From NCBI GenBank assembly GCA_947483555.1, contig CANKMW010000018.1, forward strand, positions 1 to 64,000: a stretch of DNA of 64,000 nt, in the 5' to 3' direction. Position numbers and translations under genes: made by a program. Shown here one piece after another: positions 10,497 to 19,285 of the stretch. This DNA is from Myxococcales bacterium. Its GTDB lineage: Bacteria > Myxococcota_A > Polyangia > Haliangiales > Haliangiaceae. The number at the start of each line of letters is the position of its first letter. Position 1 is the first letter of the stretch. The notes under the pieces are model-generated. The model was not told the DNA's origin. It ran no database searches and was given only the letters and a program-made list of their open reading frames with translations.

Positions 10497-10584
10497 CCCG
10501 CGCATGACGCTGACCAGGGGATGGGTACGAGGATCAGGACGGCTGCCCCGATACCAGTCGCACCGACGGCGCCATCCGCGCATA

Positions 10585-10813
10585 TGCTCGATCCCCACCG
10601 CGATCGATCTCCACGGCGACTGGAGCGCGACCGCCGAGGGTGTCACGCGCGAGTTCCGGTTCGCGGCCACCAGCGACGCCACGCACCCGGTCGGGTGCCG
10701 GCGCCGGCAACACCTATGGCAACGCGATCCTCGACTGGACCGGTTCGGCGCTGACGATCAGCAGCGAGACCGCCGCGGCAGGCCAGCTCGTGTTCCTGCG
10801 CATCTCGATGTGA
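10585..10813 (+). pseudogene. frame-broken remnant of a small protein
   Basis: The segment reads ...AIDLHGDWSATAEGVTREFRFAATSDATHPVG in one frame, then loses sense; shifting frame near 10697 restores plausible protein (GAGAGNTYGNAILDWTG...QLVFLRISM) ending at TGA 10811. The two halves join as one small beta-rich domain, so a single base change probably broke the gene. No start codon or ribosome binding site is obvious. It could also be a fragment left by a rearrangement. It fills most of the 400-base gap between the zinc-ribbon gene and the next lipoprotein. Confidence 0.35.
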
Positions 10814-10897
10814 GCGCTGCCGCGCTGCTCCGTCGTGACCGGCCTGCCAGGTTTCCGTCGCGACCGTCGTGGCGCGCGGCTTGCTGAGAACGCGGGC

Positions 10898-12436
10898 GTG
10901 CGCCTGTCCTTCGCCTTGTTCACCATCCTGGGCACTGCCTGCACGGCCCCCAATCCACTCGGCGGCGGCGTCTGCCCCGACGAGGATCCCGCTCCGCCAC
11001 CGCGGCCGCCGCCCGGCGGACGAGCCCGCGTGGCGTACGTCACCACCGTCAACGATCTACCGCAGCTGTGGATGCTCGACCTCGATCAGCCCGCCGCTGA
11101 CCCGGTGCGCCTCGATGCGATCGGATCGGGTCCCGGGCCGCTGGCGCCGCAGTGGGGACCGTCGCTGGTGGGGATCTGGTCGCCGGCCGGCGGCGAGATC
11201 GCCGTGCGGCTCGGCGACACGCAATTCGGGCCCGCCGCGCTGGGCGTGATCGACGTCGCGGCACCTGGCATCGTCCGCAACGTCGGCGCCATGGCGCGGG
11301 TGTCGTTCTTTCCGTGGTTCGAGGCCGGCGAAGGCGTCTGGTCGCCAGAGGGAGACCGACTGGTCGCCGCCGACCGGACCGCCGACACGGTCTGGGTGGT
11401 GCGGACCGACGGCGGCGGCGAGACGCGCGTGGCCAGTGACATCGGCGATCCCGGGGACGTGTCGTTCTCGCCAGACGGGCGCTTCGTCGGCATCAGTGCC
11501 AGCGACGGCACCGGCGGGTTCCACGTCACGCCGGCCGACGCCGAGGCGCCGCGCGAGATCGCGCGCGACTCGTACTGGTGGGGCCCCGCCGGCAGCCAGG
11601 TGATCGGGTATCTCGACGAGCAACACTGGGAGATCTCCGACGTCGGGGCCGACGTCCGCGAGGTCGTGCCGGCCGCGGCCGGCAGCCCGCCGGTGTTCAG
11701 CAGCGACGGCGCCTGGCTGCTGTCGCCGGGGCCGCCGCTGCCCGAGCTGCGGCGCCGTGGCTGTGGCGAGCCGATCGCGCTGGCCGACGCGCCCCGCTTC
11801 GTTTCGGAGGCGAAGGCCACCGCCGACGGCAACCACATCGTGTTCACCGGCGTCCTCGCCGGTGGCGGCGTCGATTCGTCGAGCGCATGGGTCGCCGATC
11901 GGGTCGGCGACACGTGGCAGGCGCGCCAGCTGTACGCGCCGAGCACGCCGATGCGCCGCGTCGACTGGCCGATCGTGAGCCAGACCGGTGCCCGGGTGGC
12001 GTGGCTCCTGGGCGGGAACTCGACCGATCGCTTTCTCGTGACCCACGAGAACGTGCGTGATCCGGCCGCGGTGACCGCGGCGGGGATCGTCCAGCCCGTG
12101 GTCCTGGGCACCTACTGGTTCTCGCCCGACCTGCGCCGCCTGGCCTACCTGGCCGGGACCGCGGCGGCGCCGACCCTGCGGGTGCTCGACATCCGCGACC
12201 CCAGCGCGCCGGTGCTGCTGGGCGAGCTCGCGGGGCCGGACGGCCGACCGATCACGTGGGTCACCTGGTCGCGGACCGGCAACGCCTTCGGCTACTACGT
12301 GGACGAGGTCCCCCTCGAGGCGCCGCTGGTCGGCGACCTCTACGTGGTGCGCGTCGCGGACGGCACGCTCGAGACGCCGCGCCTGGTCGGCTCGACCCGC
12401 AACCAGATGCAGGTCAGCTTCCACTGGGAGCCGTGA
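10898..12436 (+). CDS. lipoprotein with TolB/WD40-like beta-propeller repeats
   Basis: 512 residues from GTG 10898, chosen because a signal sequence follows at once (LSFALFTILGTAC, lipobox Cys). The rest is repeated blocks resembling PD40/TolB propeller blades: FSPDGRFVGIS, FSSDGAWLLS, VWSPEGDRLVAAD, YWFSPDLRRLAYL, VTWSRTGNAFGYY. About six or seven blades are visible, which would make one propeller on the periplasmic side of a membrane. The partner is unknown. The stop TGA shares its last base with the ATG of the next, broken, lipoprotein gene (TGATG), so the two were once coupled. Confidence 0.8.
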   Translation: MRLSFALFTILGTACTAPNPLGGGVCPDEDPAPPPRPPPGGRARVAYVTTVNDLPQLWMLDLDQPAADPVRLDAIGSGPGPLAPQWGPSLVGIWSPAGGEIAVRLGDTQFGPAALGVIDVAAPGIVRNVGAMARVSFFPWFEAGEGVWSPEGDRLVAADRTADTVWVVRTDGGGETRVASDIGDPGDVSFSPDGRFVGISASDGTGGFHVTPADAEAPREIARDSYWWGPAGSQVIGYLDEQHWEISDVGADVREVVPAAAGSPPVFSSDGAWLLSPGPPLPELRRRGCGEPIALADAPRFVSEAKATADGNHIVFTGVLAGGGVDSSSAWVADRVGDTWQARQLYAPSTPMRRVDWPIVSQTGARVAWLLGGNSTDRFLVTHENVRDPAAVTAAGIVQPVVLGTYWFSPDLRRLAYLAGTAAAPTLRVLDIRDPSAPVLLGELAGPDGRPITWVTWSRTGNAFGYYVDEVPLEAPLVGDLYVVRVADGTLETPRLVGSTRNQMQVSFHWEP

Positions 12437-12849
12437 TGCGGCCTCGCGTGCCCGGGCTCGCAATGCTCGTGCTCGTCGGGTGCATCGCCGGCACGGACGA
12501 GCCCGATCCGCAACCCATCGCGGGGTGCACGACGTGTGCGCCCGGCGATGTGACCGGCGGAACGTTCTTCCCCGGCGCTCGGCGACGTGCTCGGGCCGGT
12601 CGCGCTCGTGGGTCATTCGACGCGGATCGACGACGAGACCTCCGAGCACCAGCTCACCCTTCGCTCGTTCGACGCCGCGGGGGGCTTGCGCTGGTCGCGC
12701 GTGATTCATGACCCCTCATCCGGCTCGCTCACGGACAGCGTTGCCATCGCCGGTGAACGCGGGCCGGACCGCCGTGCTCCACACCGCGCGCGCGATTCAC
12801 TTGCGCCAGCACGTCTTCGGTCGCAGCCCCGACGACTACCGTCCATGAA
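12436..12849 (+). pseudogene. broken lipoprotein gene, possibly joined to an AraC/GlxA-like tail
   Basis: Starts as a normal lipoprotein (MLVLVGC signal and lipobox) coupled to the upstream gene by TGATG. Near 12578 the frame fails; one frame over, clear protein resumes (LGDVLGPVALVGHSTRIDDE ... LRSFDAAGGLRWSRVI), similar in style to secreted repeat proteins of myxobacteria. Near 12755 the frame shifts again into LRQHVFGRSPDDYRP and a stop; this resembles the end of AraC/GlxA-type regulators (LR-x-HF...FG-x-SP-x-YR). That last match is short and is an inference. At least one frameshift is certain unless it is a sequencing error. Confidence 0.5.
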
Positions 12850-13702
12850 GCTGTGCCTCCTCGCCATCGTTGCGGTGTCCGTCGCGGCCGGCTGCGGTCC
12901 CCGTCATCCGGTGGATGCCGGCGACCCGACCACGGAGGCACGCGACGAAGCTCGCGTGCCGATCGATGGCGGCACTGGAAACGACGCAGCCGTGGACGGC
13001 GCACCGACCGACGGAGCCGCCGCGTCGACCGCGGCGGTACAGAGCGGGACGGTATCCGGCACTGCCTTCTGGCTCGGCCCAACCCCGGTACACAGCGCTC
13101 GTCGGCCACTGCATTCTGGAAGCGCGCATCCCCGCGACTGGGAGGGTGCGGAGGACGCCGAGTTCTCAGCGCTCGAGGACGTGGTGGTCTCGGCCATTCC
13201 TGTTCGCGTGGCAGGCACCGCGAGCGCGGCGAAGACCGACAACTGGCCCGAGACCGGGACCCTCAGCTGCGATGGCTCCCAGTGTCCATCGTACGTGACC
13301 GTGGCAACCGGTGATCGTCTGGAGCTGCTCAACTTCACCCGCCGAGCCGTCAGCTGGGAGCTCGTCAAGGACGGCCGCACTCGTCTCGCCATCTCGATCG
13401 ACGCATCTCGCAAGGACGCGCCCGCGATGCTCGACATCTCAGCCCTCGAGGCCGCCACCTACGAGATCCTCGACGCCGCAACCAGGGAGCGGCGAGGATG
13501 GCTCTATCGCGCTGCCCCCGACGAGATCGTCGTGGGCCCGACCGGCGGCAATTGCCGCTACTCGATCTCGCTTCCCCCGGGCGCCTATCGCATCGTGGCA
13601 TGGCACCCACACCTGACGGCGGTCGACAAGCCGGTCGAGATCCGAGCCGGCATCATCCGGCGCGTGAACCCGGTCTTCGCAGGGAAGGATCTGCGCGACT
13701 GA
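12845..13702 (+). CDS. lipoprotein with cupredoxin-like / carboxypeptidase-regulatory-like region
   Basis: 285 residues from ATG 12845, which overlaps the stop of the pseudogene upstream. Signal sequence LAIVAVSVAAGC with lipobox. An Asp/Ala/Thr-rich linker runs to about 75. The second half has PSYVTVATGDRLELLNFTRRAVSWEL, the 'x-V-x-V-x-x-G-D-x-L-E-x-x-N' strand pair of cupredoxin-like secreted proteins, and SISLPPGAYRIVAWHPHL, the typical end of carboxypeptidase-regulatory or peptidase-associated beta-sandwiches. Copper ligands are not convincing. Likely anchored in the periplasmic or outer membrane leaflet; role unknown. Confidence 0.8.
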   Translation: MKLCLLAIVAVSVAAGCGPRHPVDAGDPTTEARDEARVPIDGGTGNDAAVDGAPTDGAAASTAAVQSGTVSGTAFWLGPTPVHSARRPLHSGSAHPRDWEGAEDAEFSALEDVVVSAIPVRVAGTASAAKTDNWPETGTLSCDGSQCPSYVTVATGDRLELLNFTRRAVSWELVKDGRTRLAISIDASRKDAPAMLDISALEAATYEILDAATRERRGWLYRAAPDEIVVGPTGGNCRYSISLPPGAYRIVAWHPHLTAVDKPVEIRAGIIRRVNPVFAGKDLRD

Positions 13703-13776
13703 GCCACGCCGGCCGACCCGGCGATGGCGACGCAACCGAACCGTTCACGGGAGTGGATCAAGCTCACGGCTCCTGA

Positions 13777-14034
13777 CCGATTGGAACGAGGGTCCTGCTC
13801 CCCGACGAACGCGCTCGAGCGCCTCAAGCGATCGGCATCCGCTCGCGCCGCGCTCACGACTTGCGCCGCGAACTCGTCTCCTTGGCCCAGGAGGACGGCA
13901 TCCCGCCGCACGTCGTCAAGGTCTGGACGCATAGCGGGAACGGTGACGCGCTCCGCATGTACACCACGATCGCGTGGTCGTCGCAGTGCGCGGAGATGGT
14001 CAAGCTCAAGGTCGAGTTGCCAACGGTAGGCGGT
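13777..14034 (+). pseudogene. C-terminal remnant of a tyrosine recombinase (integrase)
   Basis: An open stretch with no start codon reads ...RRAHDLRRELVSLAQEDG..., WTHSGNGDALRMYTTIAW and CAEMVKLKVEL. This matches the catalytic C-terminus of phage-type tyrosine integrases: the HxLRR box with the second catalytic Arg, the TH-x-G His and the nucleophile Tyr in MYTT. The N-terminal arm and core-binding domains and the first catalytic Arg are missing; a TGA lies at 13774. It sits just past the 3-prime end of tRNA-Arg(CCT), the usual place for an integrated element, so it is probably the relic of a lost one. Confidence 0.65.
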
Positions 14035-14215
14035 ACCTCCGATCGCGGCGGCGGCAGCAACGGCAAGACGACGACGGCCGGCCCCTCGACGATCGAGGTC
14101 GACGGTCCCGTGCCGCTGGCCGCGTCGGCCGAGGAAAGAAACACGGTCGTCGCTGTGCCCGCTGTGCCCAGGCACAGCAGCCTCGACTGTGCCCAGGGAT
14201 TCCCGAGTGATTCCG

Positions 14216-14289
14216 TGATCCCAACAGGAATCGAACCTGTGACCTACGGTTTAGGAAACCGTCGCTCTATCCAACTGAGCTATGGGACC
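14216..14289 (-). tRNA. tRNA-Arg (anticodon CCT)
   Basis: 74 bases on the minus strand. The acceptor arm pairs GGTCCCA with TGGGATC (one G-T wobble), the D arm is GCTC...GAGC, the anticodon stem-loop is ACGGT-TTCCTAA-ACCGT with anticodon CCT, and the T arm is ACAGG-TTCGAAT-CCTGT. CCA is not encoded. Downstream, at 14161-14178, lies a GCTGTG/CACAGC hairpin without a clear T-run, possibly a weak terminator. The integrase remnant lies on its 3-prime side. Confidence 0.95.
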
Positions 14290-14666
14290 GGTCGCGGCAC
14301 TCTGCCAGCCCGCGGGGAGCTGTGCAACGGGCCGGCCCGGCCACCGCCGGGCACGGCGAGCGAGCGACCGATCCAGTCCCAGACGCAACCCGCCGGCCGG
14401 TCGGGTCGCAGGCTGAGCGTGGCGGCGAGCTGCGCGCAGTCCTCGTCGAAGACCAGCAGCGTGTCGACGTCGTCGACGCTGTGGGCGACGCGGCGCAGGA
14501 AGTCCTCGGTGCGCAGGCGCAGCGACGGGTCGTCGAACAGGTCGGCGATCTCGACCGCCGTCGCGGCGGTCCACAGCGCACGTGATCGGGGTCGGGCCGG
14601 GCGCCAGCGGGTACCGCGCAGGAGTGGATGGGTGCGATGGGATGTCCTGGACATGGAGCACAGCAT
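14280..14666 (-). CDS. hypothetical protein, uncertain
   Basis: A 128-codon frame whose middle looks like real protein (AVEIADLFDDPSLRLRTEDFLRRVAHSVDDVDTLLVFDED), helical and acidic. Both ends are Arg/Pro-rich and look non-coding, and the TAG stop falls inside the first bases of tRNA-Arg, overlapping it by 10 bases. It may be a small gene, or a fragment of a longer one truncated against the tRNA. No family is recognised. It is the only plausible coding stretch between the tRNA and the hydrolase. Confidence 0.35.
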   Translation of the reverse strand: MLCSMSRTSHRTHPLLRGTRWRPARPRSRALWTAATAVEIADLFDDPSLRLRTEDFLRRVAHSVDDVDTLLVFDEDCAQLAATLSLRPDRPAGCVWDWIGRSLAVPGGGRAGPLHSSPRAGRVPRPVP

Positions 14667-14745
14667 CCAGGTCGCCCGTGGACGTCGCGTCCGGGTCCGG
14701 AAACCGAACGGCCACGATCCGGTGTCGCCACCGTGGGCCGCCGGC

Positions 14746-15618
14746 TCACGGCGGCGCGGCGCGGCACACCCGGACCAGCTCGCGCGCGAACTGCTCGGGA
14801 TGCTCGCGGTGCATGAAGTGGCCGCCCGGCATGGGCACGATCTCGTACGACGACGTGTACCGGGAGCGCGCCCGCTCGTACGCCGACGGCGGCACGATGT
14901 CGGTCGCGCCGGCGAACGCGACCGCCGGCACGTCGACGCGGCGGCGCTGCGCCGGCGAGGGCCGCAAGCGCAAGGCCCGGTAGTAGCCGAGCGCCGCCTC
15001 GAGGCAGCCGGGTTCGCGGAACGCGCGCTTGACGGCGTCGGTCTCGCCGGGCGGCACCCTCCACGCCGGCGACCAGCGCTGCACCAGCTCGTCGACGTGC
15101 GCCAGGTCGGCGGCCCGGATCCATTTCGCGGCTCGCTTGCGCCGCAGCGAGAAGAAATGGCGCACCTTCCACATCAGCGCCGGCGTCGGTCGCAGCGATG
15201 CCGGGTGCGGGATCGCGAGCGTGACCAGGAGACGGATGCGCGATGGATCGAGGCCGACGGCCGAGAACGCCGCCGACGCGCCCCAGTCGTGACCGACCAC
15301 GATCGCCTGCCGCTCACCGAGCGCCTCGATCAACGCCAGCGCGTCCCGACCCAGCGTGTCGGTAACGTAGTCGTCCCGGGCCGGGATCGCGGTTGGCAGG
15401 TAGCCGCGCATGAACGGCGACACCGCCCGGAAGCCGGCCGCGGCGAGCGCCGGCCGCGCCACGTCCCAGGTCTGCGGCGTGTCCGGGAAGCCATGGAGCA
15501 GGAGGACGAGCGGCCCGCTGCCCTCCTCGACGCAGGTGAAGCGGAGCTGGTTGGCCTGGATCTCCAGGGTCTTGGCCGGCATGGCGGCCATCATGCCGCG
15601 CATTTCGTGGTTGAGCAC
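14746..15618 (-). CDS. alpha/beta hydrolase (epoxide-hydrolase-like)
   Basis: 290 residues. The alpha/beta hydrolase fold carries the oxyanion box HGFPDTPQTW, the nucleophile elbow GHDWG (Asp nucleophile, as in epoxide hydrolases and haloalkane dehalogenases rather than Ser hydrolases), the late acid near GATDIVPP and the catalytic His in PGGHFMHREHPEQF. Epoxide hydrolases also use two cap Tyr; several Tyr lie in the cap (GYYRALRL). Several ATGs lie at the start (15618, 15600, 15591, 15582); the one before KTLEIQ (15582) fits the family length best, the longest is listed. It is divergent from the PPC lipoprotein with under 70 bases between starts. Confidence 0.92.
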   Translation of the reverse strand: MLNHEMRGMMAAMPAKTLEIQANQLRFTCVEEGSGPLVLLLHGFPDTPQTWDVARPALAAAGFRAVSPFMRGYLPTAIPARDDYVTDTLGRDALALIEALGERQAIVVGHDWGASAAFSAVGLDPSRIRLLVTLAIPHPASLRPTPALMWKVRHFFSLRRKRAAKWIRAADLAHVDELVQRWSPAWRVPPGETDAVKRAFREPGCLEAALGYYRALRLRPSPAQRRRVDVPAVAFAGATDIVPPSAYERARSRYTSSYEIVPMPGGHFMHREHPEQFARELVRVCRAAPP

Positions 15619-15647
15619 CGAGGCCGCCTCGCATAGGGTGGGCCCCT

Positions 15648-17579
15648 ATGCGCACCCTTGCCTACCTCCTGCTCACCACTGCCTGCGCTGTGGCCGCCTG
15701 CGGCGGCGACGATGGCGGCGCCACGCCCGATGCCGGCACCGACGCCCCGGTCGGCGGCGTCTGCGGCGTCGAAGCGATCACCCTCTCGACCTACCCCGCC
15801 ACCTTCACCGGCACGGTGCTGAACGCGGGCGACGACCTCGACGTCATCGAAGGCGCGTGCGCCGACGAGCGCGGCTACTGGGGGCCGTACGGCCTCGACC
15901 AGGTGGTCGCGCTGACCGGCTTGACCGCCGGCACCGCGTATGTCGTCGAGCTCGATACCGCGGAAGACCTGGGCGTGTACGTCACCAGCACCTGCGACGC
16001 CGGCGGCCCCGCCACCGGCTCGTGCCTCCTGCTCGTCGACGAGACCGTGGGCGCCGAGATCGCCGACTTCGTCGCGCCGGCCGGCGGTGCCGTGTTCCTG
16101 GTCATCGACACCGCCGACGCGGTCAGCCTCACCGATGGCGCCTACACGCTGGCCGTGCGCGCTGCCGAGTGCACCACCAGCGCGCAGTGCACCACGGCGG
16201 GGGCGCCGATCTGCAACAACTACGAGTGCGTGCAGTGCACGACCTCGTTTCAGTGCAGCGCCGCCGGCATGCCGGTGTGCGACGGCGCCACCAGCACCTG
16301 CGTCGCCGGCGGCACGACCTGTACCGGCGACGATGCCGGCGAGCCCGACGACGGCCCGGCGGCCGCGCGCACCCTCACCTTCCCCACCATGGTCACGCCG
16401 ACGGTGGTGACCGCGGCGGTGTGCAGCCAGCCGGCGGTCGAGGGCGACTGGTACAAGGTGACCGCGGTCGCCGCCGGTCAGCTGCGGCTCAGCGCCAGCT
16501 GGACCACCAGCGGCGCCGATCTCGACTTCGTGGTCTACAACAGCATCGGTGCCGCGGTCGGACAGGGCGCCGCCGGCGGCGCCGGTCCCGAGGTCGCGGT
16601 CGTCGAGCTCGCCGCCCCCGGCGAGTTCTTCATCGAGGTCTACCAGTACGAACCGGTGATGACCGCCGCCGCCACCGGCTACACGCTGACGCTGTCGCTG
16701 CCCGAGTGCCGCGACTCGTTCGGGTGCACCAACCCCGCCGAGCCCATGTGCGCGGTCGGCGACTGCGTCGTCGGTCCCGCTCAGTGCACCGGCGACGATG
16801 CGGCCGACAGCCCGCCGGGTGACGATGGTCCGGCCGGGTCGCGCAACCTGACCGCCGCGGTCGGCACGCCGATGGCGCTGAGCGGTCGGATCTGCAACAC
16901 CCCCGGCACCGAGCAGGACTGGTACCGCGTGGTCACCACCTCGGCGGGCGAGGGCATCCAGGCCGAGCTGGCGTGGATCGGGACCCCGGTGCCGGACCTC
17001 GACGTCTTCATCTTCGACAGCCAGGGCCGCCTGCTCGGCACCAGCTTCTGGCTCAACCCGGAGTCGGTCACGCTGACGTACCTGCCCGCCGGCACCTACT
17101 ACCTGCGCGTCAACCTCATCGGCACCACCACCGCCGCCGCCCACGACTACACCATCACCGCGACCCGAACCACGGCGGTGGCGTGCACGACGCGCACCGA
17201 CTGCGCGACGACGTTCAAGACCCAGCTCTACCGTGGCGCCTGCACGGCGGGCAGCTGCCAGTTCATCGCGCCGGGCATGGCCGCCGAGGGCGGCCTCTGC
17301 GACTCGGCCGACGACTGCACGTCGCGCTCGTGCTCGTACATCGCCTTCGAGGCCGATGCCCAGGACAGTGTCTGCACCCACGCCTGCACGACCACCGCCG
17401 ATTGCAGCAGCCTGGGTGCCGGCTTCGCCTGCACCAGCGGGTTCGGCACCAACATCTGTGTGCCGACCTGCACCGCCGACGTGGAGTGCGGCGCCAACGT
17501 CAACAGCTCGATGGTCGACCTCGGCCAGCCGTGGAACTACTTCACGTGCGCCACGGCCACCGGGGTTTGCAGCCCCTGA
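15648..17579 (+). CDS. large secreted lipoprotein with PPC-type beta-sandwich domains and Cys-rich repeats
   Basis: 643 residues. Signal sequence LLLTTACAVAAC with lipobox, then a DGGATPDAGTDAP linker. Three regions resemble bacterial pre-peptidase C-terminal (PPC) domains: each begins with a D/E-rich loop (GDDAGEPDDGPAAARTL; DDAADSPPGDDGPAGSRNL), has a W-Y pair (GDWYKV, QDWYRV) and an FIEVYQYE or YLRVNLIG strand. Between them are short Cys-rich modules (CTTSAQCTTAGAPICNNYECV), and the C-terminus holds further CxxxxDC repeats. Probably displayed on the cell surface; the substrate is unknown. Confidence 0.85.
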   Translation: MRTLAYLLLTTACAVAACGGDDGGATPDAGTDAPVGGVCGVEAITLSTYPATFTGTVLNAGDDLDVIEGACADERGYWGPYGLDQVVALTGLTAGTAYVVELDTAEDLGVYVTSTCDAGGPATGSCLLLVDETVGAEIADFVAPAGGAVFLVIDTADAVSLTDGAYTLAVRAAECTTSAQCTTAGAPICNNYECVQCTTSFQCSAAGMPVCDGATSTCVAGGTTCTGDDAGEPDDGPAAARTLTFPTMVTPTVVTAAVCSQPAVEGDWYKVTAVAAGQLRLSASWTTSGADLDFVVYNSIGAAVGQGAAGGAGPEVAVVELAAPGEFFIEVYQYEPVMTAAATGYTLTLSLPECRDSFGCTNPAEPMCAVGDCVVGPAQCTGDDAADSPPGDDGPAGSRNLTAAVGTPMALSGRICNTPGTEQDWYRVVTTSAGEGIQAELAWIGTPVPDLDVFIFDSQGRLLGTSFWLNPESVTLTYLPAGTYYLRVNLIGTTTAAAHDYTITATRTTAVACTTRTDCATTFKTQLYRGACTAGSCQFIAPGMAAEGGLCDSADDCTSRSCSYIAFEADAQDSVCTHACTTTADCSSLGAGFACTSGFGTNICVPTCTADVECGANVNSSMVDLGQPWNYFTCATATGVCSP

Positions 17580-17609
17580 GCCGGGCGGCGCGGCGGCCGG
17601 TGGGCTCGC

Positions 17610-18731
17610 TCAGGGCAGCTTGGGCTCGGCGAGCGTCCCGGTGCAGTCGAGCGCGTTGAGGAACGACACCAGCTCGGCGGTCTCGGCGGCGGTCAGGTTC
17701 TTGGCCGCCAGCAGCGCCGACAGGTTCTTGTTGGCCTGCGCCCCGCTCGACATGTACGTGACCGCGTCGGCCAGGGTCGCCGCCGAGCCGTCGTGGAAGT
17801 ACGGCGCGGTGCGGGCGACGTTGCGCAACGACGGCACCTTGAACGCCGCCCAGTCGATCGCGTTCTGCGTCACGGTCATGCGACCGAGGTCGACGTCCTT
17901 CTCGTCCTTGCCGGCGGTGCCGACACCGGCGTTGAAGTAGACGCCGCCGTCGACCTGCATCGCGATCGAGAAGTGCGGTGGCGTGTGGCAGGCGCCGCAC
18001 TGGCCCTTGATCATGAAGACGTCGAGGCCGCGCTGCTGCTCGTCGGTGAGCGCGGTCTTGTCGCCCTTGGCGAAGCGGTCGTACGCGGTGTCGGCACACA
18101 CGATCGTGCGCTCGTACTCGGCGAGCGCCTGGGCGATGCGATCGACCGACGCGGCGTCATCCCCGAACGCGGCCTTGAACAGCGGCTTGTAGCCGGCGAT
18201 GGCGCCCATCTGCGTGGCCTTGGCGGCGAGGTTATCCTTGCCGACGCCGAGGTTGCCGCCGCCCCACGCCGCCTTGGCCTGATCCTCGAGGGTGGCCGAG
18301 CGGCCGTCCCAGTAGAAGGCACCCTTCTGGTAACCGACGTTCCACAACACCGGCGAGTGGCGGGTGAGCGTCTTGTCGCCGGCGCCGATCGCCAGCGGGT
18401 CGGCGCCGCCGAGCCCGTTCTCGTTCAGGTGGCACGAGTAACACGACCGCGAGCCATCGACCGACAGCCGCTTGTCGAAGAACAGGGCGTTGCCGAGCGC
18501 GATCTTGGCGGCGCGCGCCGGATCATCGGGCAGCGCGAGCGCCGGCATCGCCTGCAGCGGGCCTTGCGACGGTCGCGCCGGCGCCACGGCGGCGGTGCCC
18601 GCGCCGGTGCCGGGTCCCGGCCCGCCGGTGCCGGTGCCCCCCGCCTCGGTGGTTGCCTTCTTCTTGCATCCGGCGACGGCAGCGGCCACGACCACGGCGA
18701 TCCCCACGGCGAACACGGTCATCCTCGTCAT
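17610..18731 (-). CDS. di-haem cytochrome c peroxidase (CcpA/MauG family)
   Basis: 373 residues. Lipoprotein-like signal (VVVAAAVAGC), a Gly/Thr/Pro-rich linker, then two c-type haem sites, CYSCH at about 98 and CGACH at about 246, the spacing of bacterial di-haem peroxidases. LGNALFFDKRLSVDGSRSCYSCH, the WDGR motif and NVARTAPYFHDGSAATL are family hallmarks; the last contains the distal region ligand. It reduces hydrogen peroxide in the periplasm with electrons from small cytochromes or azurins. Its stop faces that of the PPC lipoprotein; the 30 bases between hold a GAGCC/GGCTC inverted repeat that may act as a weak shared terminator. Confidence 0.95.
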   Translation of the reverse strand: MTRMTVFAVGIAVVVAAAVAGCKKKATTEAGGTGTGGPGPGTGAGTAAVAPARPSQGPLQAMPALALPDDPARAAKIALGNALFFDKRLSVDGSRSCYSCHLNENGLGGADPLAIGAGDKTLTRHSPVLWNVGYQKGAFYWDGRSATLEDQAKAAWGGGNLGVGKDNLAAKATQMGAIAGYKPLFKAAFGDDAASVDRIAQALAEYERTIVCADTAYDRFAKGDKTALTDEQQRGLDVFMIKGQCGACHTPPHFSIAMQVDGGVYFNAGVGTAGKDEKDVDLGRMTVTQNAIDWAAFKVPSLRNVARTAPYFHDGSAATLADAVTYMSSGAQANKNLSALLAAKNLTAAETAELVSFLNALDCTGTLAEPKLP

Positions 18732-18786
18732 GGGCCGAAGCTACCGCAGATCACCGGCGTCCGGAGACGGCGCGGCTCGGCTCACC

Positions 18787-19200
18787 TCAGGGGGAGGCGG
18801 GCGCGGTCGGGCTGGCGTTCCCGAGGCACGCCGTCAACGCCCCACACTCGCTCTCCTCGGCCATGCACACCTCGTAGACCCGCACCTGGCGCGACGACAT
18901 CGACTGCGCATTGCAGGACTTCACGAACTCGCGGGTGTGGATGCGAGAGGTGTTCTCGATGTCGAGCTCGGCCAGCTCCTGCGGCGACATCGTCGCGCGC
19001 GCGTCGGCGATGGCGCACGCGGTGAGCCTGGGCCCCAGCGCCTCACACGCCGCGCCCTGACGGGCCTCGAGCTCGGAGGCCGGCGACCCGGCGTCGGCCG
19101 GACCAGCGCGCAGGTCTTCGGGGAGGGTGTCACCGCCGCCGGAGGTCTTGCTGCCGCAGGCGCCGAGCAGGATCGCGAACCCAATCGTGACGGAGCGCAT
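18787..19200 (-). CDS. small lipoprotein of unknown function
   Basis: 137 residues from ATG 19200. Signal SVTIGFAILLGAC with lipobox, then a Gly/Asp linker and a compact helical domain with six Cys (CEALGPRLTACAIAD, CNAQS, VCMAEESECGALTACLG). The layout, including the upstream GTAGGCTCACCC leader, matches the next gene upstream in transcription, so the two look like diverged tandem copies. Cys spacing suggests disulphides, as in an exported protein. No known family. It ends about 55 bases from the start of the peroxidase gene. Confidence 0.75.
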   Translation of the reverse strand: MRSVTIGFAILLGACGSKTSGGGDTLPEDLRAGPADAGSPASELEARQGAACEALGPRLTACAIADARATMSPQELAELDIENTSRIHTREFVKSCNAQSMSSRQVRVYEVCMAEESECGALTACLGNASPTAPASP

Positions 19201-19285
19201 CGCGGGTGAGCCTACCATTGTCCCCAGGACACGCCGTCCCGACGCCGGTTGCCGGCGCGGGTCGGTCACGCTCGGCGGCGGCTCG

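Noticed and set aside
14161-14178. GCTGTG/CACAGC hairpin after tRNA-Arg as terminator
   Set aside because: No T-run follows; noted in the tRNA entry but not listed as a terminator.
13700-14300. Attachment-site direct repeat of the tRNA-Arg 3-prime end
   Set aside because: No second copy of the tRNA 3-prime sequence was found in the nearby region; the other end may be lost or outside.
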